DNA from: Bimastos eiseni
Lineage: Eukaryota; Annelida; Clitellata; Crassiclitellata; Lumbricidae
Assembly (NCBI GenBank): GCA_959347315.1
Contig: OY365817.1
Coordinates: 3,827,337-3,891,336, forward strand
Length of the DNA: 64,000 bases
Direction of reading: 5' to 3'
Shown: positions 1 through 13,300 of the stretch, in pieces
How positions within the stretch are numbered: position 1 is the stretch's first letter
Layout of the letters: each line of letters starts with the position of its first letter
Program-made: the position numbers and the translations under genes
Notes under the pieces: model-generated
Databases searched by the model: none
Told to the model about the DNA's origin: nothing
Seen by the model: the letters and a program-made list of their open reading frames with translations, nothing else

Positions 1-507
1 ACAAAAAGAGCAATGTATGACATTCTTATAGTAATTACTTCTTTTATTTACTTATTTTTCTTGTTTATTACACTTATTTAGTTTTTTGATTATAAATGTG
101 TCTATATTTTATTTTCCATAAAATCATTTCTATATTTTTCATACTTCTTTTCATATTTCTTTGTGGTGGAGAGTAAATAAATGGCCCTAAGAAGGAGCTT
201 GCACTTATGCTGAGATTAGAACAAAGTTCTGTTACTAACCAAATTATGACACAACCTTTAACAGTGAGCAAGATTATTTCACTTACATGGTAATGGCAAC
301 AGCAAATTTATATAGCACCAGACGCACTCCTAACCGAACTCAACAAAACCTTGATGAAACAAGATGGTCTCCCAACATTTATGAAAGAGGTATTGCTTAC
401 CATTGCCCACATATTAGGTTTCTTACCGATAACATAGATAAATCCCAAATGTGTGAAGAGTTGAACAGTTGATGCTCAGATTGTTTTGTTTACTTCTTCT
501 CTTACAG

Positions 508-1462
508 ATCGTGGCAAAGCTGTACGATGAATCGGCGAATCTAGTCTGGGATGGAAACGCTGTAGTGGGAAAGGATGGCATCGTCAAATTCCACGAAAGT
601 CTCCCTACATCTGTCCACACGGTGGAATGCATCGATGCACAACCAGTTGGCGGTTAGTAAAACTACACACCGTAATATTATGTCCTGACACCACAAGGGG
701 CAATTATAACACAGATTCTCACCTTAAGCAATTGGGAACAAATATCACAAACTAAACTCGAGAGCTCTTTCACTAAGTGCCTTCATGAGTCCAAACGTCT
801 GATATTCCATCTGTAAATTTGCTTAGATAAATCACCCTTTCTCACTCTGTTGTTAATCTTTCTGCAACTCTATGACAACTGAAAAATTTGAATTTCTTTC
901 TTTGATTTATTAACCTGGTACTTGTGTTCTACAATGCTGCCATTGAACCTGCAATTTAGGTTTTGTATTTGACTCAAACCTATATCATACAATGAACATA
1001 GAAAATTGTCAAGTCCATGCAGAAATGCTCCGTACCAACTGGTGTCTTACTTCTCTGACAAGTCGGATTCTGCATTAGTTTTGATTTCTAGGTCATGTGA
1101 ATGAGCTCATCAATTAACACTAGCTGTTTGCCTAATTGCTTTGCTAATGGATTAGCTAAATTGTTAATCAGTTTGAATGTTGAAGATTATCTCAGACCTA
1201 GAGTTGAGAATAAGATTCCTTTGCATTTGGTGCATTCAAAATGAAATAAAAAAACAACTAACTCTCATCATAAAATGCATTTGCTTTCGTTGATACAGCG
1301 TTCGTAACAGGTGGCCAGACCAGCATCCTGGTGATGACGAGTGGAATGGTAAGATACACAGAACACAAACTCAAACACTTCAACCAGACATTCCTCCTGA
1401 TGGGTGGCGCACAGAACAGCAGCTGGAAGATTTCGGCAGACACTTATCGATTGCTCGATTGA
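508..1462 (+). CDS. NXT1: NTF2-related export protein (NXT1/2, p15), last two coding exons; 5' part lies outside the window
   Basis: Two exons join in phase: 508-652 (after a cttacag acceptor, ending GGCG before gttagt) and 1299-1462 (after gatacag, ending in TGA). They encode 102 residues and a stop. Family knowledge: NXT proteins are NTF2-fold partners of NXF1/TAP and export bulk mRNA through nuclear pores. The translation follows the C-terminal two thirds of metazoan NXT1/2: LVWDGNAVVGKDGI matches the LVWNGNAV strand, then a LP..VHTVECIDAQPVGG segment, a SILVMTSGMVRY strand, KHFNQTFLLM, and the closing SSWKISADTYRLLD. About 35-40 N-terminal residues are missing; no matching exon occurs in 1-507, so the first coding exon lies upstream of the window. 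The gene converges with WAPL. I cannot distinguish NXT1 from NXT2; an invertebrate probably has one gene for both. Confidence 0.9.
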
Positions 1463-1887
1463 GCAAGGATCAATTGCTCCAATGAACTGCAGCGATTTTT
1501 ACTACGATCTTAGTTTGTGACTTGTCTCTACGTCACGGCGAGGATTTCTGGGACTCCGCGTATATTGGACAGCTTTGAAATAAGCGTAAACAGGACTGAA
1601 GTGGATATATTTGGGTATCGAGAATTTTGTCCCAAGGTTTTATTAATCAGTCTTTGTGACATGCATGACGGTCAACTGGGAGGTTGGGACTTTGCTAGCA
1701 GATGCAATCACTGCCTGTGAGAATACATTATATCAATGCGATATAATTTGTATGCGATTCAATTGTTCATCGTGTATCTAGATTCTTGCCTCTTTTTGAC
1801 TGTCTGCCCTGGCTCCGCTTGGAAGTATTGTTTCAAAAGTGGCCTCCACTCAGCTTTGAAAACATAAAAAAATTTCATCACTCGATC

Positions 1888-1893
1888 AATAAA
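1888..1893 (+). promoter_or_regulatory. candidate poly(A) signal of the NXT gene
   Basis: AATAAA on the sense strand 426 bases after the NXT stop codon, the first canonical hexamer downstream. Assignment is by position only. Confidence 0.4.
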
Positions 1894-4117
1894 AGCTTGA
1901 TTAACATCCCTTCATATTACTAGCAGCATCTGAAAAGAAACGTTTTTAGAGACGAGTAAAAGAACGAGGAATTTGTCCTTGCAGTGGAGAAACCGTTGTC
2001 TTTAATTTCTTACGTTTTGAATACAAATCGCTCGGCGCATTTCACTTCAAAACTAACTTGTTATATCAACTCCTAATCTTTCTCATTGCAGTTGCAATTG
2101 GCCGTTTACACTCAAAGAGCAAAAGAAATCCAAGGCTCTCTCTGCACTCTCCTGTATGATGTTAAATCTCATTTAGAACTTGGCCATTACTTAGCAAAAC
2201 AATGCATACTAAATGAAAAGGGTCACAAGTTCTTGGCCCAACCATATGCACAGAACAAACCAATGTTGACATTGGCGGTCAGAGTTGACAGCACTAGTAA
2301 CATATGACCCCAATAATAAAAAGTCGCCAAATGGTAAAGATGACGCATGTCTGGCTAATTCATCTGGACCAGAAAATTCTTGGATAACACAATTTTTAAA
2401 AGTGTATCTACATACATAACGCACATTCTCCATACATGTATTTCATGTTTACATTGAAACGAAAGTTAGCAAAGTGAAAGTATATGCGCAAACAGCCTTC
2501 ACTGGAATTTCAACGCACACAACGTCAACTGAAGAGAGACCAAATGTCAACAGATCAACATGTCTCCTGATTTTTTGGGCAAACATTTATGTGTGGGTAA
2601 TAGCATATAAAGATTCAACCTGTTATTACCTCATGCATTAAAACCCACAAACTGGCTTTACCTCATACGATAGACAACAGTTTTAAAACAACTAGCATAA
2701 GATGGTATTTGACAACAAGAGTCCAAGTTCATGCCAATCTATCAAGTACCAAGTGGTCTCTTTTCTTCTCCACTAAGGTCACATATTTATACAGCTCTAG
2801 ACTCTAGAGCATCCAAGTGCACATCTTACGTACAAATACACACTCAGTTCGTGGCAACTTTAAATTCTCGAGACCACAATCCAACAGAACAGGGTTATTA
2901 CTTTTATGAATGCAAATAAAAAAGACAATATGATAAAAAATACAGAACCGCGACACGTGCAATTCATTTCACAAAAGTCCATTCACCATATACATATATA
3001 TACATAGTTTTAGCTGTAGGGTACCTGATAAGAATGCAATCACATTTTAATACCAGATGATGCAAAGAGCCACCCAAGTAGCAGCCAAGCTCAACAAGTG
3101 TGATTTAATTTTCTTAACCCCAAACAGCTAAGAAACATCCACCTGTATGTCTCTTACATGGTAGCTGCAACCCTCTATAGGGCAGTCATATTATGAACAC
3201 CCTAGAAGAGAAATATGTATGACAACAAACAAGGAACATCAGAAGAATGCTACAATTTCCATATAACGTAAAACATCACCAACGCACAAATTTCCAGAAG
3301 CAAGGAAAGAATAAAGACTGGGGGATGATCGACACTAGAACAATGTGGATGCTTGTACAGCCCACAAGGTGTGCATGTACTTCTAAGTATCAATATGAGT
3401 TCTCAAAGGACCAAGGGACACGTGTAAAACTAATGTTGAGTTGTCAAAACACAAACACTATGAAGATAGGATCCATGATATTAGCAACTTCATTTCATTG
3501 CCTCAGCATTAAGAGATACCAATTAAAGACCAGTGACCTCGTATTCTTAACCTCGGCCCATTTGGTCCAGAGACCGGTGTTCCTCACACCCATTGACATA
3601 ACAAACAACTTGAAGTGTCCCAAATTCATTGTCCAATTTTCTACGGAGTGAGAGCAACCAAACAGATATAAGTAAATCTTTTCATTCCAAGTGTGGTTAA
3701 ACTAAATGCAAGACACGCAATTAAATGACACCTGTCAGCTTCCAAAAGTGCATAGAATCAAGACTGCAGCTATTCGAAGCGCCAATTAACACATGCGGAT
3801 AAAACACAGATGTATTGCTGCAATTTAAAGTCCGACTTGAAACGCAAGTAGAGTTCTGCTCAAACAATGATTCCAAAATAACTTAAAACAAACGCGAACA
3901 ACAAATTCGCCTTAGACTCGGATTTCAATGCCGCAGAAAATCAAATCAACTTTCAAACTACATGTGCTCATTCGCTCGCGATGATGATTGTAAGCAGCCG
4001 TAATTCGGACAAGACAAAAACGCAACCGTAACCCGAATCCTCACCAGTAATACTTCGCAAAACAAGAGAGATGTCGCAAAGACATTCAGCCTACACGGCG
4101 GAAAATATTTGTAGTCA
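1894..4117. other. intergenic stretch between the convergent NXT and WAPL genes
   Basis: I find no conserved coding exon here. A splice-acceptor-like site (tctttctcattgcag, ending near 2091) precedes a 70-codon open frame that resembles no family I know and is probably 3' UTR or chance. The rest is AT-rich single-copy-looking sequence that may include the 3' ends of the WAPL or NXT transcripts. Confidence 0.4.
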
Positions 4118-4123
4118 TTTATT
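4118..4123 (-). promoter_or_regulatory. candidate poly(A) signal of WAPL
   Basis: The minus strand reads AATAAA here, 212 bases beyond the WAPL stop at 4336. It is the nearest canonical hexamer. Confidence 0.5.
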
Positions 4124-4335
4124 TACACTGTGCGGTTTCTTTTGCACAGTCGACCCCACGAATAATTTTTGCAAGCCACACCAGATTTGAAGGTGAGGCG
4201 GGGAGAGTGGGTGATGAATTCTGCCACGTGAATTGGGACGGATGGGACATTTCTGCTGTAGAAAGAGCTGCTGCCTGCAGATGGTGGAAGGAAGGTGATA
4301 ATGTTGAGGGATGATGATGTCGACCAGTCTGGTCA

Positions 4336-7300
4336 TCAGCAGGATTCAAGAACCTCGAGTACCCGAAGGATCGATTTGCTGCTGTTCGCAGCGGAGGAAC
4401 TCTACAAATAAACAACAAATCTCAACATCAAGATGGTGGTTATTGGTTTAAGAATTCCTCTAAGCAGATACAGTTGCAACAATAATAATAAAAGACAAAA
4501 TAATCAGACATTTATGCATGTACATAGAGATACATGCTACAGAAAGTGGAAGGTTACAAGTTTCCAAAGTAACAGGTCATTGTGAAATTTTTTTTAAAGA
4601 ATAGGTACAAATTCCAAAAAGACAAGAAGTGTCCAACAGCAACAGGTTTCTGGAATACAAAAGTTTCACAAAGAACAAGTTTCCAAAAGCAACATGTAAC
4701 TGGAATAAAAACAAGTTCTACAACGATAAACTTTCCAAAAGCAGCAGCAAATTAAAAATAAGTTTCCAAATGTTAAGGTTCCTGAAAAAAACACACCAAA
4801 AATAACATTATTGGGATTTGTTCTGTTGAGATTCTAGTCGTAATCTAATGCCAGGACAATTGTCCTCATGCCCAATGCCTCTACTATAGTACACTGAGCA
4901 TAAGAACGACATACCGAATGTTCAGTTAATTACGTTACTAGAAATGGTACTTCCTGAAATGTACTAACAGTTAAATTCATGAATCCTAGGAATTTCCTGA
5001 GCATACGTATCATCGGATCAAAGCTACAGTCGGGAAGAGTGTCACGGACCTTCTCCGCCAAATCCTAAAACAGACAGACAGAACGTTTCAAGAGTCTAAC
5101 AAAAGCCATTCTTATCCAGTGATGTTGCCATTGTGTCATTGTATGCATACAAGATATATAATTTTATATATATAAAGATCTATAGAAGATATTTACAAGT
5201 CATTTATCTATGGAAGATATTTACAAGTCATTTATCTATGGAAGATATTTACTTACAACAGGTGGTTTCTTTTATGAAAGTTATTTATATAAGCGATTTA
5301 ATTATTTATGCAAGTTATCTCTGTGCAAGTAATTAATATATGTCCATTGTCCACAATCGAGAAGATTACCCAGCTGCTCCCCCAACAGAAGACAGAATCC
5401 ATTGGGTAAATAACTCACCACGTTGTGTTGTATAACACAACCTACAACGAGGGCAACGTAAGCGGCAACGATGCTGTCTTCCATGTGGCGCCCAGCCTTA
5501 TGCAGAGCTAAGCAGACAAATAAAACAATGAAGTATGAGGAGATTACAATCACACAGATCTACACCCTTCCCTCATAAAAAAAAGACTTCTAAAGCTAAC
5601 CTAATCGAATGGCTTCAATAGCTAATCTAAAATGAATTGTAAAGCTAATCCAATCTAATCACTTATAAAGCTAATCTAGTGCAATGACTTTTACAGCTAA
5701 ATAAATGACTTCTAAAGCTACTTTAATCAAATGACTTTGATAGATAATAAAATGACTTCGAGAGCTAATCTAGTTCAATCAAAATCACATGTAATCTAAT
5801 GACCTATAAAGCTCCTCTAAACCAATGGCTTCAATAGATAATCTAATTGATTGACTTCCACAGCTAATCAAATGACCTCTACAGCTAATCAAATCTTCAA
5901 ATCTGGTGACCAATACAACCTAATGACTATTGACAACCTAAAATCCGTCTAGACACCCTGCCCTACCTTTGGTAAAATTTTCGCTGTCTCCCTGTGATGA
6001 ACTTCCTCCCATTAGCTGCATATCTCCAATGCTGCTGGCATTGTCGTCACTGACTCCACTGGCAGAGTCCCTCGTCCGCGATTCCTTTGAGATGGCAATC
6101 CACTGAATCCCAGAGTCGGACTCCTGCCAGACCCCACTCTCGTTGGCTGCCCCCTGGCTGCTGCTGCCCAGGGTACACCTAGACACGAGTTCCTGACGCT
6201 GGCGCTCCTTCTCTTCCAGTTCGGCATCATGTTCCTCCTCAATCATCTTCGCCGCCTCAAACCGTAAGCTGAACAACTGGAGGGGAAAAACCAATAGATC
6301 AGACTGCTTCATTTTATTATCATCATCATCAATATTATTATGGCATTCAAAATTATTTCAATTTAATTTTACATATGCTTACATTTGTATTTACATAAAT
6401 ATTATTATTATTTCTTCTTATTACTAAAAATATTATCATCATCATGCATATTATCATAATCAATAAAATTATTATGGATGCATTTGCCTATTTGGTCCCT
6501 CAAGCTGTTCTTTGGGAGTAAGCAGCTAGACAGACATATAGGATGTCCAGCGCATAACAGTGTCTATATGAAATTCAAAACCTTCCCTTATGTCCCACTG
6601 CTAAGTAGTGGTGGCCCCAACCTACCTACCTACCTGGGTGTTTCCATGCACTCTGGTGTCCTCTTACCTGCAAGGGCCTCCTTGTGATCTTCCACTATGC
6701 ACATACTCTCTGCTTCAGCATAAATCCAGTAGCTTTGCCTATGTTGGGCCCCTCAAACTGCCTTCCACAGTGCAAAAAGCCCCACTGCAAAAGAAAAAGC
6801 CTGAAGAGCATAGGCAGAAACAGAAGTACCCCGGTTAAGATCTTAGGGTACGGGTACGAATTGTAGAGGAAATATCGTGACACTACCCCTGGAAGTGTAA
6901 AAGACTAGTGGCACATACCATTCCGAGGGCTTCAAGCGAGTTCAGCGTACCACTGATGGAAGGATATTGGTCGAACGGCGCAACCGTCGGAGTGTTGATC
7001 AACACTCGCAGGTTGTTACGACTGTGTTCGACGAGGTTAACGAGAAGACCAAGACCCTACAACAGTAGATTAATTTATGCAAATCTATTCATAACTTATA
7101 AAATAAGAACAACAGCTCTAGGAATCAATAATGAAATGGTCATCATTAAACACACCATCCCATGTCATGCAGGAAATCACTTAAGCATTATTTCAATTAC
7201 AATAGTAGTATTAATTCATAATATAACAATGCTGAAACACCATAAACAGACATGTGCTTGTATACCTACCCAGAAGTTTTAACCTAAGACAGTCATTTTT

Positions 7301-10300
7301 AAGCCATTGCATATGTAATGTACTAAAATGAGTTATGCACAATAAGAAATCTGCCACAGCACCCTTTACAACTCACTTCCTTGCCTCACATGTCCTAAGT
7401 AGCACGCCGATAATATAACCATAAAACTGGTGGACATCTGCTTACAAGGACGAGGACATCGAATCGCTCAGCAGTCGGAAGATATCGAGGTAATCGGAGG
7501 ATCCAGGTGAGGAGCGTCTTCATCAGTCCATCCTCTTGGCCAACCTTTGCACTTCCGACCTCTGCAACAGAACCACAGCTCAGCTGAAACATTTCTGTAG
7601 TCGCTGTAGAGTGTATACAGTCTGAGGCAAATAAAGAAGTCGTGCTTAATTGACTCGAAACAGTTCAACATTATCATCGATTAGGAATGGAAAAGGAAAT
7701 GATACTGGCATTTGGAGAAGAAAGGAAGAAAAGAGGGCGCCCAAGGAAAAAAATGGATGGACGAAATACACAAAAGAACCGGAATGAACCAGGAGGAACT
7801 AAGGAACGTGACTTCGAAAAGAAATAAATGGAGAAGGTTGATCATGACGGTCACTAGAATTCAACGAACTGACAGCACATAGAGAGGAATGTGGCGGTGG
7901 TGTAGCGGCATGTCTTGTAACCGGAGAGTTACATGCTGAAATTTACCTCAAGCCACAGCATAGCAACCTTGGAAAAGTTGTTCACCCATAATTGCCCGTG
8001 GAGAAGGGCATGAGAAACAAAATCATCCATCTCATCTCGTCCATCTCATCCATGGGCAACATCTAATCGTCAGGTCCAATGGACCTGCCTTTGCACAGAG
8101 AACTCATCATCATCACTATCAGGTCAGACATAAATTAGAATTAGGGAAGTTAAACGATAACCGGAAAACCAGTTATCGGTTTTAAAATTGATAATCGGTT
8201 TCTGTCATTTGCAATACGATAATCGTTTTTTTTCACCTTTTTATTTATCTCACATGTCTCGAATTTGTTCCCATAGGAAGGGTTCAAGTCGGTCATCCTA
8301 AAAGGTATAGACGCGCCTAAGCGAAATATTTCCCTCCCGCATCTTCCAACAGGGTAATTAATAGCTGCCGATTGCTAATAAACAGTAAGCCTGTCCAGAC
8401 AAGACTAGCGTGAGAAGGTGAGCTAGGGGAAGGGTAACCCGAGCCAATGAAGATAGCTGGCACTCAGACAGAAGAGATGACTGCAAAGCACCCTAATTTG
8501 ATCCGTACAGAGAACAAACAGGCGACTGCCGGTGGGGGTTTTCAATGGAGAAAGAAGCACAGCAGCGGGGAGAGTATGAGAGCCGAGCGCTGTAGGCTTC
8601 TGTTTGTTCCAGATTATGTCACAATGTGACTTAAACGCTTCAGTATCGAGAGCAGTGTTGTATGCAAGACCTTAAACTTCAAGACCAAGACGAGACCGAG
8701 ACAGTGAGGTACCGAGACCGAGACAGTGAGGTACCGAGACACTAGGTTCAAGACAGTTTGAGACAGTAAAAAACAAGTGATCCTATATAAAAGGCTGTAA
8801 AATACTAATGTATCAGTTTTCGGGAATAAGGTTCATTTGTAATTTCAATTTGAAACTTAATTATAATGTATATTGTATCAATTCCCAAGAACAGTTTGTA
8901 TATTGCCAAGTTTTATCTTTTCCGATATTTTTTCTTCGATCTAGCGCAAAATTTTAAGACAGTTAACGCGAAACTTATCAAGACTGCTTGTTCGAGACTA
9001 AACAAGACTTTCACTTCAAGACAGTTTTAAAAAATTCGAGACACTACCTCGAGACCGAGACAGCAGGCTTCCAAGACACTAAAAAACTGTCTCGAGACCG
9101 AGACACTGCGATACATAACACATAAAATAACGTGAATATTACAACTTATAATATTTCCAGAGAACACCAATAAAAATTGATAATCGGTTTTAAATCGATT
9201 TTTGCAATTCGATAATCGGTTTGCCCCAAAAACTGATATTAACAACCCAAATTACAATAACCTCAGGTTTTCAATGATTGCCTCAACCATTGGCAGACAA
9301 CAGAAGAAAAGAGTAAGCAATGATGAGGAGAGATAATATAGAGATAAGAAACCCATAAGGAATCGATGGGTCAACCATATCTAACTAGACATCATAGAAT
9401 GAGATAAGATTATACCTATATTGCCGTAAATACTCGTGAATAAGTCGCCATCGTGTATAAGTCGCCCCCTAAGTTTTGGGCTAGGAAAGTGAGAAATTGC
9501 ATTGATCCGTATATAAGTCGCAGCCGCATTTCTGCCTTCATCTGACACACGACACGTGTTTGAATTTTGCACCAATGCGTTTAGTTGTAAAGCTTGAATA
9601 CATCTTTTGACCCATCTAAAAATGTCCTTTGAATTATTGTTTGATAAATAGAGTATTAATTTCTAATTTCTGTATATTAAAAAGATTAATTTTTTGATGT
9701 GGACTTTCTATGTTTTTCAGTTCGTCAATAAATTGGAGATGAGATAAATATTATTGTAAATTAGAGGAAGACTACATAGAGCATAAATACATAGAGTCAA
9801 CATTGCTGTTTTATATAGCGCTATACTTGAAACTTTATACCTGCAATATTATCCGTGCAGTTGAACGCGGCCAACAGAAATAACTGATTATGTATACTGT
9901 CCTTACAAATGTAACTTCTTTCAGCTTGAAAGCTTGTACGAATTTCAAAGCTAATGATAATGTTGCGCTATAGTTGGTATTATTGCGCTATAACAATTTT
10001 AATGGCTTGCCTCTTGTTTGAAAAATGGGAGTAAAGAAGCAAGAACAAGGTTAGTTTTGCGAGTAAACAAAATGCCGTGTTTGCCAGAATTTGTTTACAA
10101 AATGTAGATTCATCATATAGTAACTTTAAATAACACATAATACAAGAGTTATGAAGGTACCAAATTTTTCTAAACTGTATATTTGATAGCTTTGATTTTG
10201 AGAAAATTTGTACTTTCGCTAGCGGATTCTGCTGTACTATCATTGACACTGGACACATGACATTTTAGTCCAAGTATAAGTCGTACCCCCAACTTTGCAT

Positions 10301-13300
10301 TATGAAAAATGTCTAAAATTATGCGACTTATTCATGAGTATATACGGTAAGATCATACAAAGATTAAGATCATATGAGTATCAAAATAAGACTTATTAGA
10401 TAATGCGGTCTGACCATTGTCGTGTGTAAGGTTGACGAGGACGCGTAGTGTGGCCAGTAGACAGCCGTAGACGATGTAACCCGGACTGTCTTTGTTCACT
10501 TTGTCTCCCTTTGTTGTCATCTCATTGAATGGTAGACACGTCTCACAAAACGTCAGACACCTACAGCACAGAATTTACAATCATAATTTCATCAGATGTA
10601 ATGAGCGCCTAGTACGAATACATACCAACAGTTAAATTGAACTCTTGTAATAACGAGTTATCCATCGTTCATATCATGTCTATAATCATAGCGTGGCTTG
10701 TCTGAAATGATGAAACGATCATTATTATAATTATTATTAATATTAATTTTATTAGGCAACATACAACTAGGGCATAACCGAGTAGACAATTTCCACCGAG
10801 TACCGAATCCGAGTATTTGGACAAACTATTTGCCGGATCCGGGTATGAACCGAATAGTAGCGGCAAATCTGGCAAGCGAGTTCCATCCATAAGCAAAGCG
10901 TAGTTGACCCGCCACGAGCACAGCCACGGAGAACTATCTATAGTCAATGCAGAATCTATCACAATGTCCCTCAAATAGTGTATTGTGGCACTCTAGGCTG
11001 TAACAATATGTTTATTATTTAGTAACTTTATTTATGAAAAAATGTAAAACTTTGTCATAAAACTTGAAATATGAAGTTATCAATGACGTTTTTACTCTTT
11101 ATTGTTTACCAGAAAGTGGATGGAACCAATTCAAGTGGAAAAATTACTGATTTGGTTGCCACCTGGGAATGCAACCAAAAGAAATTAAACTATATAAATT
11201 AACATTATTTTAAAGAAAATTCAATGGAATGTTAAGCTCTTGTTTCATTAATCAATAGATAATAAGTAAGTCCATTAGTCCTAAATTTATTTGATGAAAA
11301 AATGGTATTTCATCAAAAAACATTATTTTATCAAAAACCATTATTTTTTCAAAAAAGGTATTTTTGGCTATTTGTAGATGTAATATTTGCCGAGGTGAAT
11401 ACTTCCGAATAGTCCAATATTTGGCCAGTTATGCCCTACATGCAACAGTTCGGATACGGAAGGAACTGCGATGGCTACTCATGCAAAAACCACATCATGT
11501 GCTATTGTCCTGTAGGTCAAGCCCCAGTTTATCTTAACCCATTAACGACCAGCATTATTGCTTATGCCTTATACTTTAGTACACGCTGGTCGTAACAGGA
11601 TTAAGAAACCTCGTGCGCCACTGTAATCTATGCCAAGAATTCAGTTCATGAGATTTTTTATGGATTGTTGATTTCATAATTTTTTGTTATATATTTATAA
11701 AGGTTATAATATATTTATCAACTATGACGTAAATGCATGAACTGATGAACTTTTCAACCCAGATAATAGTTAATGAATAAATTATGAACAACATGATAGA
11801 TATTGCTGAAGATTTTACTTGTTTTCATACATATCAACTCATAATTATGCTGACTTAACATATAATTCTACTTGCAACGAGGTGACCCTAGCAAGCGGGG
11901 CTCCTAATTGGGTCTCCCTTAGCAAAAGGCAACTTCATAGGATCACTGAAGAGACTTTTACCTAATATTTGATGCTGATTAACAGAATAAAACACCGACT
12001 GATTGACTGACTCATCGAGGTATAATTAATCAAAAACGTTGCTGCAAAAGAGTTAAAATTGATTTGATTGGGAGAGATATAAAACTGGAAATGAAACCGA
12101 CCTGGAGGTTGTGTGGATCAGCATGGAAGAACTGTAGTTGATCAAGTGATTCTGGTTATCCGCTTTCAAGTAAGTCACCTGGGAAAAACAGATAGCATCA
12201 CTTGAAAGATAATAATAGATTGCTAGGCTAACCTTAGGGACTGCTCATCTTCTTCTAGTTATCACAGAAAGTCTTTTAGATTATTTTAGAGGTTTAACCC
12301 AAAGATGACGAGTTCTTTGTAGCCCACCTGTATATAACACATATTTGCACCATCACCAGACTGCTGGCAAAACAAATAACAGTTAGAGTAGGTCACCACC
12401 CAAAAAAAGTCAGTTCTTATCGACGACCACGCCATTTGTTGACAACTTCACCACTGCTTGCATTCTGGCAGTGCCAGTCCCAAGCCTGGATAAATGAGGC
12501 AGGTGACACGCTAATGATCTTTGTCATCACATATGGATACAATGTGACGCGATCACCTGTAATGCATCGACTGCCCACGAGGGACGTATGCACAACGGTG
12601 CCACAGAAGCTACACATTGAGACTTGATTACATGAGCTATATAAATGGGCAAGTGTGTTACAACTTACGTTCTCAAGAACCCGGAAACAACGATCGACCT
12701 TCGTGAGGGAGTCAACGGCCGAATCTGTTAACTCAAGCATTGCCTCGTCCAGGGAATCAACAGCCTTACAGACTACAACAGAAAAACAAGGCATTGTAGC
12801 ACCAGAGAGAGAGGGAGAGGTAGAGACAGAAAGTGAGAGCCATAGATAGAGAGGAAGATAGAAAGAGAGGGACAAAGACAGAAAGAGGTTAGAGAAAGAG
12901 GGAAAGAGAGACAGAGATAGGAATAGAAACAGAGAGGTAGAGATAGACTGAGTTAAAGGGGAGAGACAGAGAAAAATGTCAGAGAGAGAGATACAGAAAG
13001 AGGGCAGAGAGAGAGATGGAGAGAGAGAGAGAAAATAACACAGAGAGAAGGGAGAGGCAGAGAGAGAGTAAGAGATTTCAACATGAAAATCAGCTTAAGA
13101 AACTGCAATGACCATCAAAGGGTTCAGAGACATCTCATCGAAATGATAGCTTCAATTTCAATGCTCTACATCTGAGCATTGGTTCAGTACTCCCTCTCAC
13201 CCATCCATCCGTCCGTCCAACCATGCATTCACCTGTGTCTACGATGTGGTCTAGTCCTCCCAGCAGACGGAGTTCATCCTTAAACCAGTCACCATCACGT

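Noticed and set aside
1517..1720. Alternative C-terminal exon of NXT
   Set aside because: The main frame already ends with the conserved family C-terminus at 1462; the later frame has no family similarity.
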